DNA from: Linum tenue
Lineage: Eukaryota; Streptophyta; Magnoliopsida; Malpighiales; Linaceae
Reading direction: 5' to 3'
Length of the DNA stretch: 64,000 nucleotides
NCBI GenBank assembly: GCA_946122785.1
Contig: CAMGYJ010000002.1
Location: 11,482,839 to 11,546,838 of the forward strand
A program made the translations under genes and the position numbers. Under the pieces are notes generated by a model that was not told the origin of the DNA, made no database searches, and saw nothing but the letters and a program-made list of their open reading frames with translations. Below are positions 48,442-59,281 of this stretch, piece by piece (position 1 is the stretch's first letter; each line of letters starts with the position of its first letter).

Positions 48442-49633
48442 TCAATTGAGAGATACTTGAGTGACAAGTAAGGCTCCTGAAACAAGCAAAACACTTGGAC
48501 AATTTTTGAGTGTTCTTCCATAGATTGAGATGGTTTCTTTTTCAATGCATTCTGACTTTTAGATTGATCCAAGTTGGATCATATCAAGAGTTCAAGATTT
48601 GGTTTGTGATTAGGAGTAGCAATAGGGTAGCCTATCTATTGGCTAAGAAAGCCCTTTCTTGTTTCATATGAGTGTGTTGGCTTTTGACTTTCGTGATTGG
48701 TTTCAGTCAGTCGTGCGACTAATTCTATCTCTATGTCACTCATTATGAATGTGAACAATTGAAGAAAAATATAAATATAATATCTCTTTCAAATTATAAC
48801 TCTGACATATTGGCTCACATACTCAACGTTTTGAACATTATATGAGATGGAATATCTCCTAAACATACGAATGATAAACAATCCAACTAATAAGATATAA
48901 ATCAATTTGCTCATAAGCTACCTGTCGAGTTATCAAAGTACGCAGCTCTAAGAAAGAACAGGAAAATAGATGTTTAGGGGGTTTTGTTTGTGTGGGATAG
49001 GATGGAATTGAAAGTGGAATCTCAACACAAATTGGGAGAAGGCTCAATCAATATAAAAGATAGAATCTCGACCACAATCAAGGAAAACTTGATTGGTACA
49101 GAGAAAAGTTCAAGCCTCAAGCTCAAAACTAGGGTAAAAATCAATATTCTGCTAAAAACTCACCCTAAAATCCGAGTTCCAACCTCTGTATAGGTCTGGG
49201 CAATTAAAAATAACAAAACAACTTAAAACACAAAATCTCGTCAGTCAGACCCGAAACCTAGGCAAAATAGCGAATCAGGTATTTCGGGCCACAGACCAGG
49301 GAAAATCACTGCCAACAATCCCTGGTCTCTTGCTCGTTTCCTCGGTCGGGGAATTCCCTGAGGAATTACCCGGTCAGCTGCTTTTCCCGCTAGCTCGCTC
49401 TCCTCATTCTTTGGGACTTGGGCCCGGAACCCAGGGCCTGGTGGGCTCGCATCAGTCCCTCACCGTTGGAGAAGCTTTGCCCTCAAAACTGGTGTTTTCC
49501 TGCAAGAAACAACATCAACAACATTCCCATATGGTCTTCTTCTCAACGCATTCAATATGTTCTTTCGAGCCATCAAATGTGCTCCTCTTTCGTCCTCCGA
49601 CTTTGAACCACTTGCACTTCCTTTCTCCTTGGC
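48442..49633. other. Non-coding retrotransposon-derived DNA
   Basis: Downstream, on the minus strand, of the gypsy protease, where reverse transcriptase should follow. Only interrupted frames are present, so pol appears deleted. Nothing else was recognised. Confidence 0.4.
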
Positions 49634-50100
49634 CTAGTTCATGGCCAGTTGTTGTTGATATTCCCGGACTTCAGCTGGTGACAATGGATTTAGCAGTAAC
49701 TTTCGATCTCCTTTCTTGAACCAGTAGCTGTTGTGCCTTCCATCATGAATAACTCCTCGATCATATTGCCCCGGATGACCCAGTAGGAGGCGAACAGCCT
49801 GCATTGGAGCAACATCACACCAAATCTTATATGCATAATCACCGATCTGAAAACAAACATTGACCTTCTTGTTGACTTTGATGTTCACATAGTCGTTTAG
49901 CCAATGCAGAGTGTACGATTGAGGAAGCTTGATGGCTCTCAATCTCAGCTTCTTGACTGCATCCAGACTAATCACATTGGTGCAGCTACCACCATCGATG
50001 ACCACGGATAATACCTTCCTGTCGACCAGGCAGCAAGAGTGGATGAGATTATCCCTTTGCTCCGTTTCTGTGTAAGCTTCAATGGATAAAGCTTAGTGGT
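49634..50100 (-). pseudogene. Ty3/gypsy aspartic protease
   Basis: The minus-strand frame reads VVIDGGSCTNVISLDAVKKL (retropepsin active site D-G/S-G), then LHWLNDYVNIKVNKKV, APMQAVRLLLGHPGQYDRGV and LNPLSPAEVREYQQQLAMN-stop. It continues from the gag at higher coordinates through a stop near 50094. The stop after QLAMN and the missing reverse transcriptase show it is inactive. Confidence 0.85.
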
Positions 50101-50239
50101 TCACTCTAAGAAGTTTACCTGCTGGAGGTTCTTCGACCTTGATGTGCTCATTCACATCATCATCAGAATAGAGGTCAAGTCCTTGCCCCATCAGTTTCTC
50201 TTTATACTCCTCCTCAGAAAAGTACTCTCTATCTCGCAA

Positions 50240-51250
50240 GACAAGAGTCTTCTTGTTAGGGCATTGGTTGGCCTTGTGACCTCGTCCAAAGAACTTGAAG
50301 CATTGGATGCTTCCTATTTAGCCTTCATTCCTGGCTTGAATAACTGGGGATGTGTTCCTGGCAGCTGGCCTGTCTCCCTCTTACCTAGGATGAGTCTAGG
50401 TAGTCTCAGGAGTGCTCTCCGCAACAGAGTTTGGTGAAGGTGGGTACTTTCTTCATGAGCTCACCTTCAGCTGCCTCTCCACCTTCATGGCCAAATGCAC
50501 CACTTACTCAAAGTTCACAAACTGACGAAGCTCTACTTCATTCTTGATTTCTCTGTTGAGTCCATGCAGAAAACGAGCAATCGTTGCTTCCTTGTCTCCC
50601 CTCACATCTACTCTCATCATGAGCAATTCTAGCTCCTTTAAGTACTCATCAACAGAGCGCGCTCCTTGCCAAATTCCATGCAAGGAATCATGGACATCTC
50701 TCTGATAGAATTGAGTAACAAAACGATCACGCATAAAGCCTCGGAGTTCTGCCCAAGTAGAAACTTCAGACTGCAGATTCCTTCTTCGTCGCTGCTGAAT
50801 CTTTTCCTACCAAACTACTGCATAATGTGTAAACTCACAGGTGCCTACAATAAGTTTCTGATGCCTTGGGTAAGGATTTCACTGGAAAAACATAATCATC
50901 TTCCGATCCCAGTCGAGGTAAGCCGATGCACTATTAGTGCCTTGAAACGATGGGATTGAGAGCTTAATCCCTCAAGTCGGTTCAACGCCATAAACCCCTG
51001 CTTCTGGTGGTCTTCCTCCATACTCATAATAATCATTCTCATGGTCATTAAATGGAGGTATGTTCTATGAGATTACCTGACGACGTTGCTCCGTGTATTG
51101 GCACCTCTGCATCTGCAAATCTGGGGTCTCAGGAAATGCTTGGTACACTCATTCTGCTCTTGGAACCTCTCGGTTCTCAACTCCAGTATGAGCTACGACA
51201 ACTGCTAGATTCTCTGGTGGTAGGGGATTACCCATTGGTTGCGTCTCCAA
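50240..51250 (-). pseudogene. Ty3/gypsy gag
   Basis: Retrotransposon gag (PF03732-type) on the minus strand: SIPSFQGTNSASAYLDWDRK at about 50930, then RDRFVTQFYQRDVHDSLHGI, ARSVDEYLKELELLMMRVDV and ATIARFLHGLNREIKNEVEL. A zinc knuckle at about 50250-50300 reads QCFKFFGRGHKANQCPNKK, with Phe at the second cysteine position. Several stops and frame changes are present. Confidence 0.85.
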
Positions 51251-51262
51251 CCTGGTGATTAG

Positions 51263-52838
51263 TGTAACAGCCCATTCCGGTGAAACCCATATTATTTGTG
51301 CGATTAAAATGGGGTGTTTTGATAGTATTTTGACAAAAATCAGAATATTAATCAATCGGATAAGTATCGATTATTACATATAAATGTATATAGATATATA
51401 TATTGATTAATTATATATGTTAATTAATCTTATTCACACACGTATGTGTGTCGCCTGGAGAAGAATTGTTGGGAGAGGAAAAACAAATAAAAGAAAAAAG
51501 GGAAAAGTTATCGAGAGGGATTTATTGATGAAGTGGTGAGCAAGTTCTTTAAATATACATAGGGGTCGTTTGGAGAACAAGAATCATGCTATTGATTCAC
51601 TGAATCAGTAAATTTTATAAAATGTTATATTTTTTTTTGTTGCTTTTGTATTGTAGATTTTAGTTTTTGAGATTTCAAATCTCTAAAATCTACGGATATC
51701 AAATCTATCATAATTATAGAAATTTTATATCTTGATTTGTGAGAATTTTTTTCTCCTACTTTTTCTCTACTTTTTATTTATTTATCACATTAAATATATT
51801 TATCAACAAAGTATTAAATATTTCTCGAACTATCTAATTTTTTATTAAGGATAAAAATGTTATTTAATATAGAATTAAGTTTTTTATTTTCATTGAATAT
51901 TAACAATCACAGTTACCAAACAATAAAAATTTTAAAATATGTTTTCAATAATCCGAAAAGTGAGAATCTTTTGAATGTTGCCAATATATAGATTTAAACT
52001 CGTATTCTCCAAACGATCCCATTAATTGGTTCATTTTCTTCATTCTCACTATTAGCTTACGAGAGGGATAAAACCCACAGAAACCGGCGATCTTCGTAGA
52101 GAGGTCGGAGAGAATTGGGAAGCTGATTCTCGGAGCTTTAGCTACCCAAAAATTAGCGTAGTTGTCACTCCGCACGAGGTAGTTAATGATATTTTGAGCT
52201 TCTAGTGAAGTTTTGCTTTGATAATTTCCCAAGTTTTCGTTCAGGTGAATTAGAGTTGAGGACGATTCAGAAGTCGGATTAATTCCTAGGTGAACTGGTG
52301 AGGGATTAGCACGGCATACCGGGTTTGTCATTTCACGATAATTATATTGACGTTTAGAAGTGACCTAGGTGAACTAGAATGACATGATTAGGGGTGTATG
52401 GACTTTGGTGCTATATGGTGAACCCTTGAGTGTCATATGATATTATTGTCTTGCCCTAATCCTTATGGACCTTGTTTATGCTGATGCTTGCGTATATGTT
52501 ACAATTTGTGGGCTTGATTGTTTATATGACTTATGATGGTTCGAGAAGGTAATTGGGTATGATTTTACATGATTGTTGTATTTGGATGCACAAGTGGGAA
52601 AATATATATCTCATGGTGATATTATGATGTTTAAGGAGGATGACTTGCACGAGGGTTTATCCTGAGGAAGTGTATTTATAGGACTCATGATTTACCTATG
52701 TTGAGCCAATTGTGGTTGGGTCAAGAACATGTCCAAGTAATGAATTATGATTAATCAAGATGAGATATGAATCATGTATAAGGATATCAAGTAAGATTAT
52801 TTTGGTCTCATGGTCAATTACATAATAATTAGGGCTCC
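51263..52838 (+). mobile_element. LTR-like sequence beginning tgtaacagcccattccgg
   Basis: The start resembles plant gypsy LTRs (TGTAACA-CCC). It abuts the gag pseudogene directly with no primer-binding site between, so it is more likely an independent insertion. No second copy or clear end was found. A MITE is nested in it at 51562-52020. Confidence 0.35.
51562..52020. mobile_element. Tourist-like MITE
   Basis: Ends ggggtcgtttggagaacaag and cgtattctccaaacgatccc are inverted to each other, about 459 bp apart. Flanks 'ata' and 'att' only partly match a 3-bp duplication. The inside is AT-rich and non-coding. Confidence 0.65.
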
Positions 52839-53222
52839 CTATACTATTACTCTGTTATGACATGATTGCCGCACCTCTCTTGTGGTGTTGACTGAAGATA
52901 CATCCTTCTCTCGAACTCGGCGCACCAAGGTTTGACAGTCACCACAAAAGTTCACAGTAAAAAAGCCATGCATTAAACACCAGTTAATTGCATCTCTTAA
53001 GGCCAAAAGTTCCATAAAAAAGGGGTCAGTAATACCTGCGTAATATTTTCCCACAACAAACAGCAGCTGACCACTATCAGAGAACCCTACAAAGCCAACA
53101 CTACCACCACTGGCCCTGCACCAAGCTTCGTCAAAGCAAACCAGCACCCCTGCAGTGTGGCATATATCATGTCTATGCCTAGAGAAATGACTTCCACCTA
53201 CACAAAGACGATATGCATTCAC
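52839..53222 (-). pseudogene. LINE-type RNase H (RVT_3) fragment
   Basis: One 127-codon minus-strand frame holds a nearly complete plant LINE-type RNase H: GVLVCFDEAWCRASGGSVGF with the first Asp, ITDPFFMELLALRDAINWCL with the Glu, and VNFCGDCQTLVRRV with the next Asp. Upstream protein (53230-53400) is in other frames with stops. It is a remnant of a dead LINE or a captured RNase H domain. Confidence 0.7.
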
Positions 53223-54018
53223 GCTGAAACACCACTACCGTACTGAGACACTCCACCATACACGCCTTAAGCTCTCCCTGCAACCAGCCAGGATCTGACG
53301 GAGACATATCTAGTGAATTGAAGTAGCCCATTACACCTAATGGCAACCGGCTCTCCGTCGGAACTGCCACCACTCATCAGCGGCATGGACGCCGATTAAT
53401 GGCGAAGCCTGCATACATGAAACAGAGACAGAAGATAACCCAAAATGAACAGAAATAAACCAATAGAGCAGAGAAAAACCAAACCAGACAAAAAACTAAC
53501 ACTATGTACATTAAATAAAAAAAAGCGGAACAAAAAATGAAGAGCGAATAAGAAGCATAAAATCCAAAGACCCCTAATTTACAAAAGTGAAGCAAGGACC
53601 AACAGAATGAAGCACGCACTGCTAATAACGAATATGAAAAAGTAAACAAAACAAAAGCAAGGCACAGACCCCAGAGGGTAACAAGAAGCAGCAAAAAAGA
53701 AATCAAAGCTGAAACTACATGCATAGATGAGCAACCACCAAGCAAACCATATAAATTAAAAAGAACTAAATTCCAGATTAGCAATCAGAAGCCAGAGTGG
53801 GGGCGGTGATCCCGTGAGAGGGCTGGCCGAAAGCAACAATCAAAGGCGACCGAAGAAGTTCAAATAAGAAGACGAAGGCCAGAAGGTGGCGTCGAGAAAA
53901 ACAGGGGAAGGCGGAGGAAGGAAAACAGGGGGAAGCGGTGCGAGTAGAGAGGATAGGGATAGAGTGCAGGCGGAGGTGGAGAAAGTTTCACCTAGTGAGA
54001 CAAATAACATCAAACTAA
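53223..54018. other. A-rich non-coding sequence
   Basis: The plus strand at 53400-53780 is strongly A-rich, which makes an artificial hydrophobic frame on the minus strand. A purine-rich stretch follows at 53860-53990. No gene supported. Confidence 0.5.
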
Positions 54019-54301
54019 GGACAATTACATCATTTTCCAGTCCTATTAACAGTCATTTAACAAAAAATGGATGAAATGGTATCTGCGTTACGTTTTAATA
54101 TTAGAAGGGTACTTTCGTACAAAAAATTAGCAAAGGGTTACATTTGTTACTTTACAATAGGACAATTACATCATTTTCCAGTCCATTTAACAGTCATTTA
54201 ACAAAAATTGGATGAAATGGTATCTGCGTTACGTTTTAATATTAGAAGGGTACTTTCGTACAAAAAATTAGCAAAGGGTTACATTTGTTACTTTACAATA
54301 G
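54019..54301. repeat. Direct tandem duplication, two 141-bp units
   Basis: Units at 54019-54159 and 54160-54301 begin ggacaattacatcattttcc and differ at only about four positions, so the duplication is recent. It lies about 590 bp beyond the F-box gene stop codon. Confidence 0.95.
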
Positions 54302-54886
54302 TAGATATGTACAAAATGCAATTAATCCATAAGAAAAGTTATATCTTTTTATCTTAGATCATCTTATACTAATCAAACTAGCATGGATAATTTAGGGTGT
54401 GAATAAGTCTGTCTTGACTTACTCTAGCAACTGTTCATGTCTTCTCAATCATTGATCTTGATGCCAAAGGCAAGCCTATAAGAAACACAACCATTTATTT
54501 TAGACGGTCCAGAACTTTCCATTATATAATCCCACCTGCGAACATTATGTATACTAATTTACAAGGATTAACTGCTTTAAGTACAACACTACAAGACTAC
54601 CGCACCCTTATCCTCTTATCTTATGACATAACAGAGGGAGGATCAACTCGTAACGATGAATTTTACACCGTATAAAAGACCAAGACCTAGTGTTCTTCAA
54701 CCTGTGCTACTTCTACTTAGTACTTACTACTACAGCAGACACATTTTATTCTCCCAGCCAAATAACCGCCACCTCTGCAGCTTCACTCTGTCAGCTTGAG
54801 AAAACAACACAACATTATTCGCTTCTGTAATACACATAACTCTGACTCTCAGAACCTTGTTCAACTGGTTTATCATGTTGATCACA
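54302..54886. other. 3' flank of the F-box gene
   Basis: The expected 3' untranslated region and downstream flank of the minus-strand gene ending at 54887. No other feature was seen. Confidence 0.4.
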
Positions 54887-56529
54887 TCAGTAGCAGTCTG
54901 AAACCCAGATGTCCTCTGCACCTTCTTTCCATGTCCCACATTTCCATTTAACTCTCGGGTGTTTGCTTGCCCACTTAGAGACGAGACTAAAGAACGCTCC
55001 ATGATCAGCATCAGAGTGGATGAGTAACCCAATTCTCAACAAGCTGTTGCAACAGTTCAGGATACACGAAATAAACTGTAAACTAGCATCAAGATTCTGC
55101 TTCACAAACTGAACAGTAATTACTTTCAAGTCTTTCATAGGGGACCGAGTCTTCAGGCCATTGGAGAGAAAGCATGTCACCATCTCGGACCAAGCCCCAG
55201 ACTGCAGAGTTAGGGAGCTCACATTTGGGAAGACTTCGAATGCCGATTCCAAGCAGAGTGTATCATCAGTCTCATTGGATCTGGAAGAATTTAACTTTAC
55301 CTCATTTATTGCAGTGGCAGAAGCAAATGAATGAAGGAGAGAGCAAATGTTTCCCGAATCAAGCTGAAGGCTTTCCAGATGCAGGAAGTGGTTCACTTGG
55401 AGCTCATTCACTTCCACAATATAAATACGACAATCTGCCAACATTGGAGCTTTGATAACTAGGGATCTGGGTCTAATGCATCTCAGCTCGAGTTTCAAAA
55501 GGCTGGGCGCAAGTATGGTCAAAGAAAATGGAGCATTTGATACCGTCCATTGACAAGTCTTCAGCCGAGGAAGACAAATTTTGGGTTCTTTAAGTCCTCC
55601 AACTCCTATCAAATTCAGAACTTGAAGACATGGGAAGCAATCGTTGACCTTGTTTAGATCTTCATCATCTAACCTCACGAACTCGAGGGTCAAAACACTG
55701 AGCATAGGCATTGAATTTAAACCGTCTACGGATAGCCACGCGTTCTTCACCTCTAACTCCAGAAGAGCGTGGCCTGTAAATATAGGAAGTACATAATAAG
55801 ACTTGGAAATGGGACATATCCAGAGCGTAAGCATAAGCTTTGCCTATAATATCATCGATCAGCCCAAGATGGTTCCTGATGATCAAAGTAAACATTCAGT
55901 TCAAAACCTATCACTATCAGCCATCATCGTCAATTCATTTGATTTAAAGATCGGAAAAGTTTCTGTTTTAAGACAAAGAAAAACAATTTTCCTAACTAGC
56001 ATAGCACCACTAGAGAGTAAGATCCAGGCATGGGAGGCAAACAGGGCAGGGCAAAATTCAGACAATACTCACAGCAAGAAGAAATGAGCTTCAGAATCTC
56101 CGATTTTCTCCAGCAAGATTGAATCCAAAAATCCGAAATCGAAAGCGACCTCAGCTCTCCAGAAACCCTAGGCAACCACTCCTCCACGAACCTCGCGTCG
56201 GTCAGGTGCAAATCGTCCGACTCGTCCTCTACGTCGTCGTACGATATCCCGGCGAGGGACTTTTCCACGCCAATCGAAACGGACTCTATGGGGACGCGAG
56301 AACCGCGGAACAGGTCGCCGAGCACGGCCTTGAAAGGCGTAATTCGATCTCTGGTCTCCGGCGACCGCGATTTCAGATAGCGGGACAAAGAGCAGAAGAA
56401 TTTCACCGATTGGACTTCACGAGCAGCGGCGCAGAAGTTTCTCGAAACTAGCCTGCAGCGTGCCAGATGCCCGGAATCGTCGAGACGGCTCAGGATGTCG
56501 ACGAGCAGAGACGAAGGCAAGTTCTCCAT
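54887..56529 (-). CDS. F-box/LRR-repeat protein
   Basis: Two exons, 56529-56073 and 55773-54887, joined by a GT-AG intron with a split Cys codon, give 447 aa. The start MENLPSSLLVDILSRL is the first in-frame ATG and opens an F-box (residues about 1-45, ending RLVSRNFCAAAREV). The LRR-like body includes LTDARFVEEWLPRV, SISDFWIQSCWRKS, LELEVKNAWLSV, NDCFPCLQVLNLIGVGGLKE and CQWTVSNAPFSL, and it ends PRVKWKCGTWKEGAEDIWVS. F-box proteins are substrate receptors of SCF ubiquitin ligases; the substrate is unknown. The full-length pattern recalls Arabidopsis At4g29420 (from memory). The 1-kb inverted repeat at 56789 lies 260 bp upstream of the start codon. Confidence 0.9.
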
Positions 56530-56788
56530 GAGCAGTGCAGTCAGCAGTGGGGCCGAATCCCTTCCTCCACTGTGTCTACACAATCTAAACTCTACAGACT
56601 ACATATCCAGTTGAGGGAAATTCGAAATGTTCTTGATTTTTTTTTATAGTGGATTTGGAGCAAGTGACCTGAACCCAATAGATAAGGCCAGCCCAGAGTT
56701 CAGGTCCGTAAATCGGCCCAGCCCAACTCCAGGTTCGTACTCTCCTCCAGTAAATGCTCTCAATGTTTATCGAAATTAACAAATTGCC

Positions 56789-57789
56789 GGAAAAAATCCC
56801 ACTGTACACATGTTTTTAAAAAAAATTCTCAAAATACACACGTTATGAAAATATTTCTCAATCTACGCATGTTTGGGCCTTCACCGCGTCAGACTAAGGC
56901 GGTGATTGCTTCACCGCGTTAGAGAAACACGGTGATTGCATCACCGCGTTAAAAGAAAACGGTGACTGCATCACCGCGTTAAAAGAAAACGGTGACTGCA
57001 TCACCGCTGTAGAGGAAGGCGGTGATTGCATCACCGTGTTAGAGGAAAACGATGAAGGCCTGACCTGCGTCAAATCTTTAAAAAAAACGTAACTTTGTGC
57101 TCGGTTATCCGATCGTGGTGAAATTTTTTTTTATTCCGCATAATTTTTTGAGATCTTGCAAGCGGTTTGGTCCCGCCTTCGTCCCGAAAAAACGTCGTTT
57201 GCTACCCCGAACGAGCCTTTTTTCGATTTCGTCAAACTTTGAACGACCATAACTTTGTGCTCCACAATCCGAAAATCATGAATTTTTTTTTTGATTTTGC
57301 ATAACTTTTTGAGGACTATAATTTTTAGCAGGAGAGAATTTTCAAAAAATGAATTATTTTGGACATACGGGTTGTGGAGCACAAAGTTATGGTCGTTCAA
57401 AGTTTGACGAAATCGAAAAAAGGCTCGTTCGGGGTAGCAAACGACGTTTTTTCGGGACGAAGGCGGGACCAAACCGCTTGCAAGATCTCGAAAAATTATG
57501 CGGAATAAAAAAAAAAATTCATCACGATCGGATAACCGAGCACAAAGTTACGTTCTTTTAAAGATTCGACGCAGGTCAGGCCTTCACCGCGGCCGTTGAA
57601 TGCGGTGAAGCTATCACCGTTTTTGTCTACAGCGGTGATGCAATCACCGTTTTTCTCTAACGCGGTGATGCCTTCACCGCCTTAGTCTGACGCGGTGAAG
57701 GCCCAAATATGTGTAGATTGAGAATTTTTTTCATAACATGTGTATTTTGAGAATTTTTTTAAAAACATGTGTACAGTGGGATTTTTTCC
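56789..57789. mobile_element. Long-inverted-repeat (fold-back) Mutator-like element
   Basis: A 1,001-bp palindromic element. Arms of roughly 420-490 bp run from ggaaaaaatcccactgtaca to its mirror ending cagtgggattttttcc, around a centre near 57320. It is flanked by the exact 10-bp duplication acaaattgcc (56779-56788 and 57790-57799). The left arm holds six 30-bp units (56881-57060), each shaped tcaccg...cggtga; the right arm has about four. Long inverted repeats plus a 9-10-bp duplication fit a Mutator-like or fold-back element. It carries no transposase. Confidence 0.92.
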
Positions 57790-57825
57790 ACAAATTGCCA
57801 CACACAGACGGGAACGATAAACCGG

Positions 57826-59139
57826 GGGACAGGTTACGGTGATTACTACTTTGTAGTAATCACCGTGGTTACTAAGGGTAAATTGGGTATGGAAAAATAA
57901 ATTATATTAATTAATTTTTTAATAAATTACATTTAAGGTAGTTACAAAAATCTATTAATTAAAATTCTCTCTTCCTCTCACTTCCGTAATCTCCATCCAG
58001 ATTTTCTTTCCATATTTTTCTCAATCTTTCTGCAAAAAAAAAAAAAAACGAAATCAGTATCAATCCATTATACAAACACTACCACTTTGAAAAATATCAA
58101 TACCATTACAGAAATAAATCTATACCATTACACGAAAACTACCATTGCATAAATAAATTTATACCATTACACGAAAACTACCATTCAAGAAATAAAAACA
58201 CTACCATTTCACAAAACATCAATCCACATCAAACTACCAATCCAAATGAAGACTACCAATCCAAATCAAACTACCAGATTCACATGTATGGAGAAAACTA
58301 CCAATGCATGAAAGGAAACTACCATTCAAAAAAACTAAAAAACTACCATTCGAACAGAACAATACCAATCACATCAAAAAGCACGGTTTCACATGTATGC
58401 AGAAAACTACCAATGCATGAAAGAAAACAGCAAAAAAGAATACCATTCCAACATAACACTACAATTCAAACAGCAAAAAAAACTACCATTCCAAACATAA
58501 CACTACCATTCCAGAACCGGCGGCAGCCGGAGCTATGAATGCCGTCTGCGGAGAAGATGGAGTTTCAAGCTTGAAGCTGGGTTTTGGCCTTTGGGTGGAA
58601 GTCTGCGGAGAAGAGAAAGGAAGCAGATTTGATGGCGTGGCGGATTAGGGTGGAAGCTGGGTTTTGGCCTTTGGGTGGAAGTTTGCGGATTAGGGAGAAG
58701 AGAAAGGAAGCAGATTTGATGGCGTGGCGGATTAGGGTGGAAGCTGGGTTTTGGCCTTTGGGTGGAAGTCTGCGGAGTAGGGTTTCTCGATTCTCGAATG
58801 AAGGATGTGGTGGCGGATTTGATGGCGTCGCAGAGTCAATACCAAGTGATCGGAGAGGGGAAGGGGTGGAGGCGATGGCGGATTTGATGGCGTCGGAGAG
58901 GCGGAGGTTGATCGATAGCGGGAGCGATAGGGAGAGGAGGGAGGAGACGACGGCTAGGTATTAGGGTTTGAGTAAAATATATACAGTAATCAGGTGTGGT
59001 ATGTTTTTCATTTCCTAAATTACCCTTAGCTAATCTTAATCATTAATTTAAAATTATAATAAAATAAAGATAATGAATGGTATAGATGTTGGTAGCCACC
59101 GTGATTACTCAAAATTGAGTAACCACCCTAACCTATCCC
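57826..59139. mobile_element. Pack-MULE-like non-autonomous element
   Basis: A 1,314-bp element with about 44-bp terminal repeats: gggacaggttacggtgatta and, inverted, gggataggttagggtggtta, each followed by a short second palindrome. Flanking 9-mers ataaaccgg and gtaaaccgg match at eight positions. The inside has 'aaaactaccatt' repeats (58060-58510) and a GC-rich block with three 82-83-bp tandem units (starting about 58576, 58659 and 58741). The block reads as an Arg/Glu-rich frame at 58584-58964 (MADLMASERRRLIDSGS) and may be captured gene sequence. It sits about 139 bp upstream of the ribosomal protein start codon. Confidence 0.85.
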
Positions 59140-59245
59140 GTAAACCGGCATTAAAACCTCTGTCTGCCTGTCCCCGTCGTCGGCTCCTCCGTCGAGCTTC
59201 TGGGGTTTAACAGGCAACTCTGCTTCCCTTCTTTGTATTCGCGAC

Positions 59246-59249
<4 letters not shown>

Positions 59250-59277
<28 letters not shown>
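59250..59277 (+). repeat. (GA)n microsatellite directly before a start codon
   Basis: About 14 GA dinucleotides end at the ATG of the S15a gene, in its 5' leader. GA tracts are common in plant leaders and bind GAGA-type factors; a regulatory role here is inferred. Confidence 0.9.

Positions 59278-59281
<4 letters not shown>

Noticed and set aside
53377..53784. 135-codon hydrophobic frame looking like a multi-pass membrane protein
   Set aside because: The opposite strand is A-rich, so the reverse reading gives Phe/Leu/Tyr by composition. No ATG context, family or neighbours support it.
56881..57060. Six regular 30-bp repeats resembling a CRISPR array
   Set aside because: Units are contiguous with no spacers, lie in the arm of a transposon palindrome and the genome is eukaryotic.
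58284..58538. 84-codon plus-strand frame of Asn/Lys/His-rich peptide
   Set aside because: It is produced by 'aaactaccatt' repeats inside a transposon and has no family resemblance.
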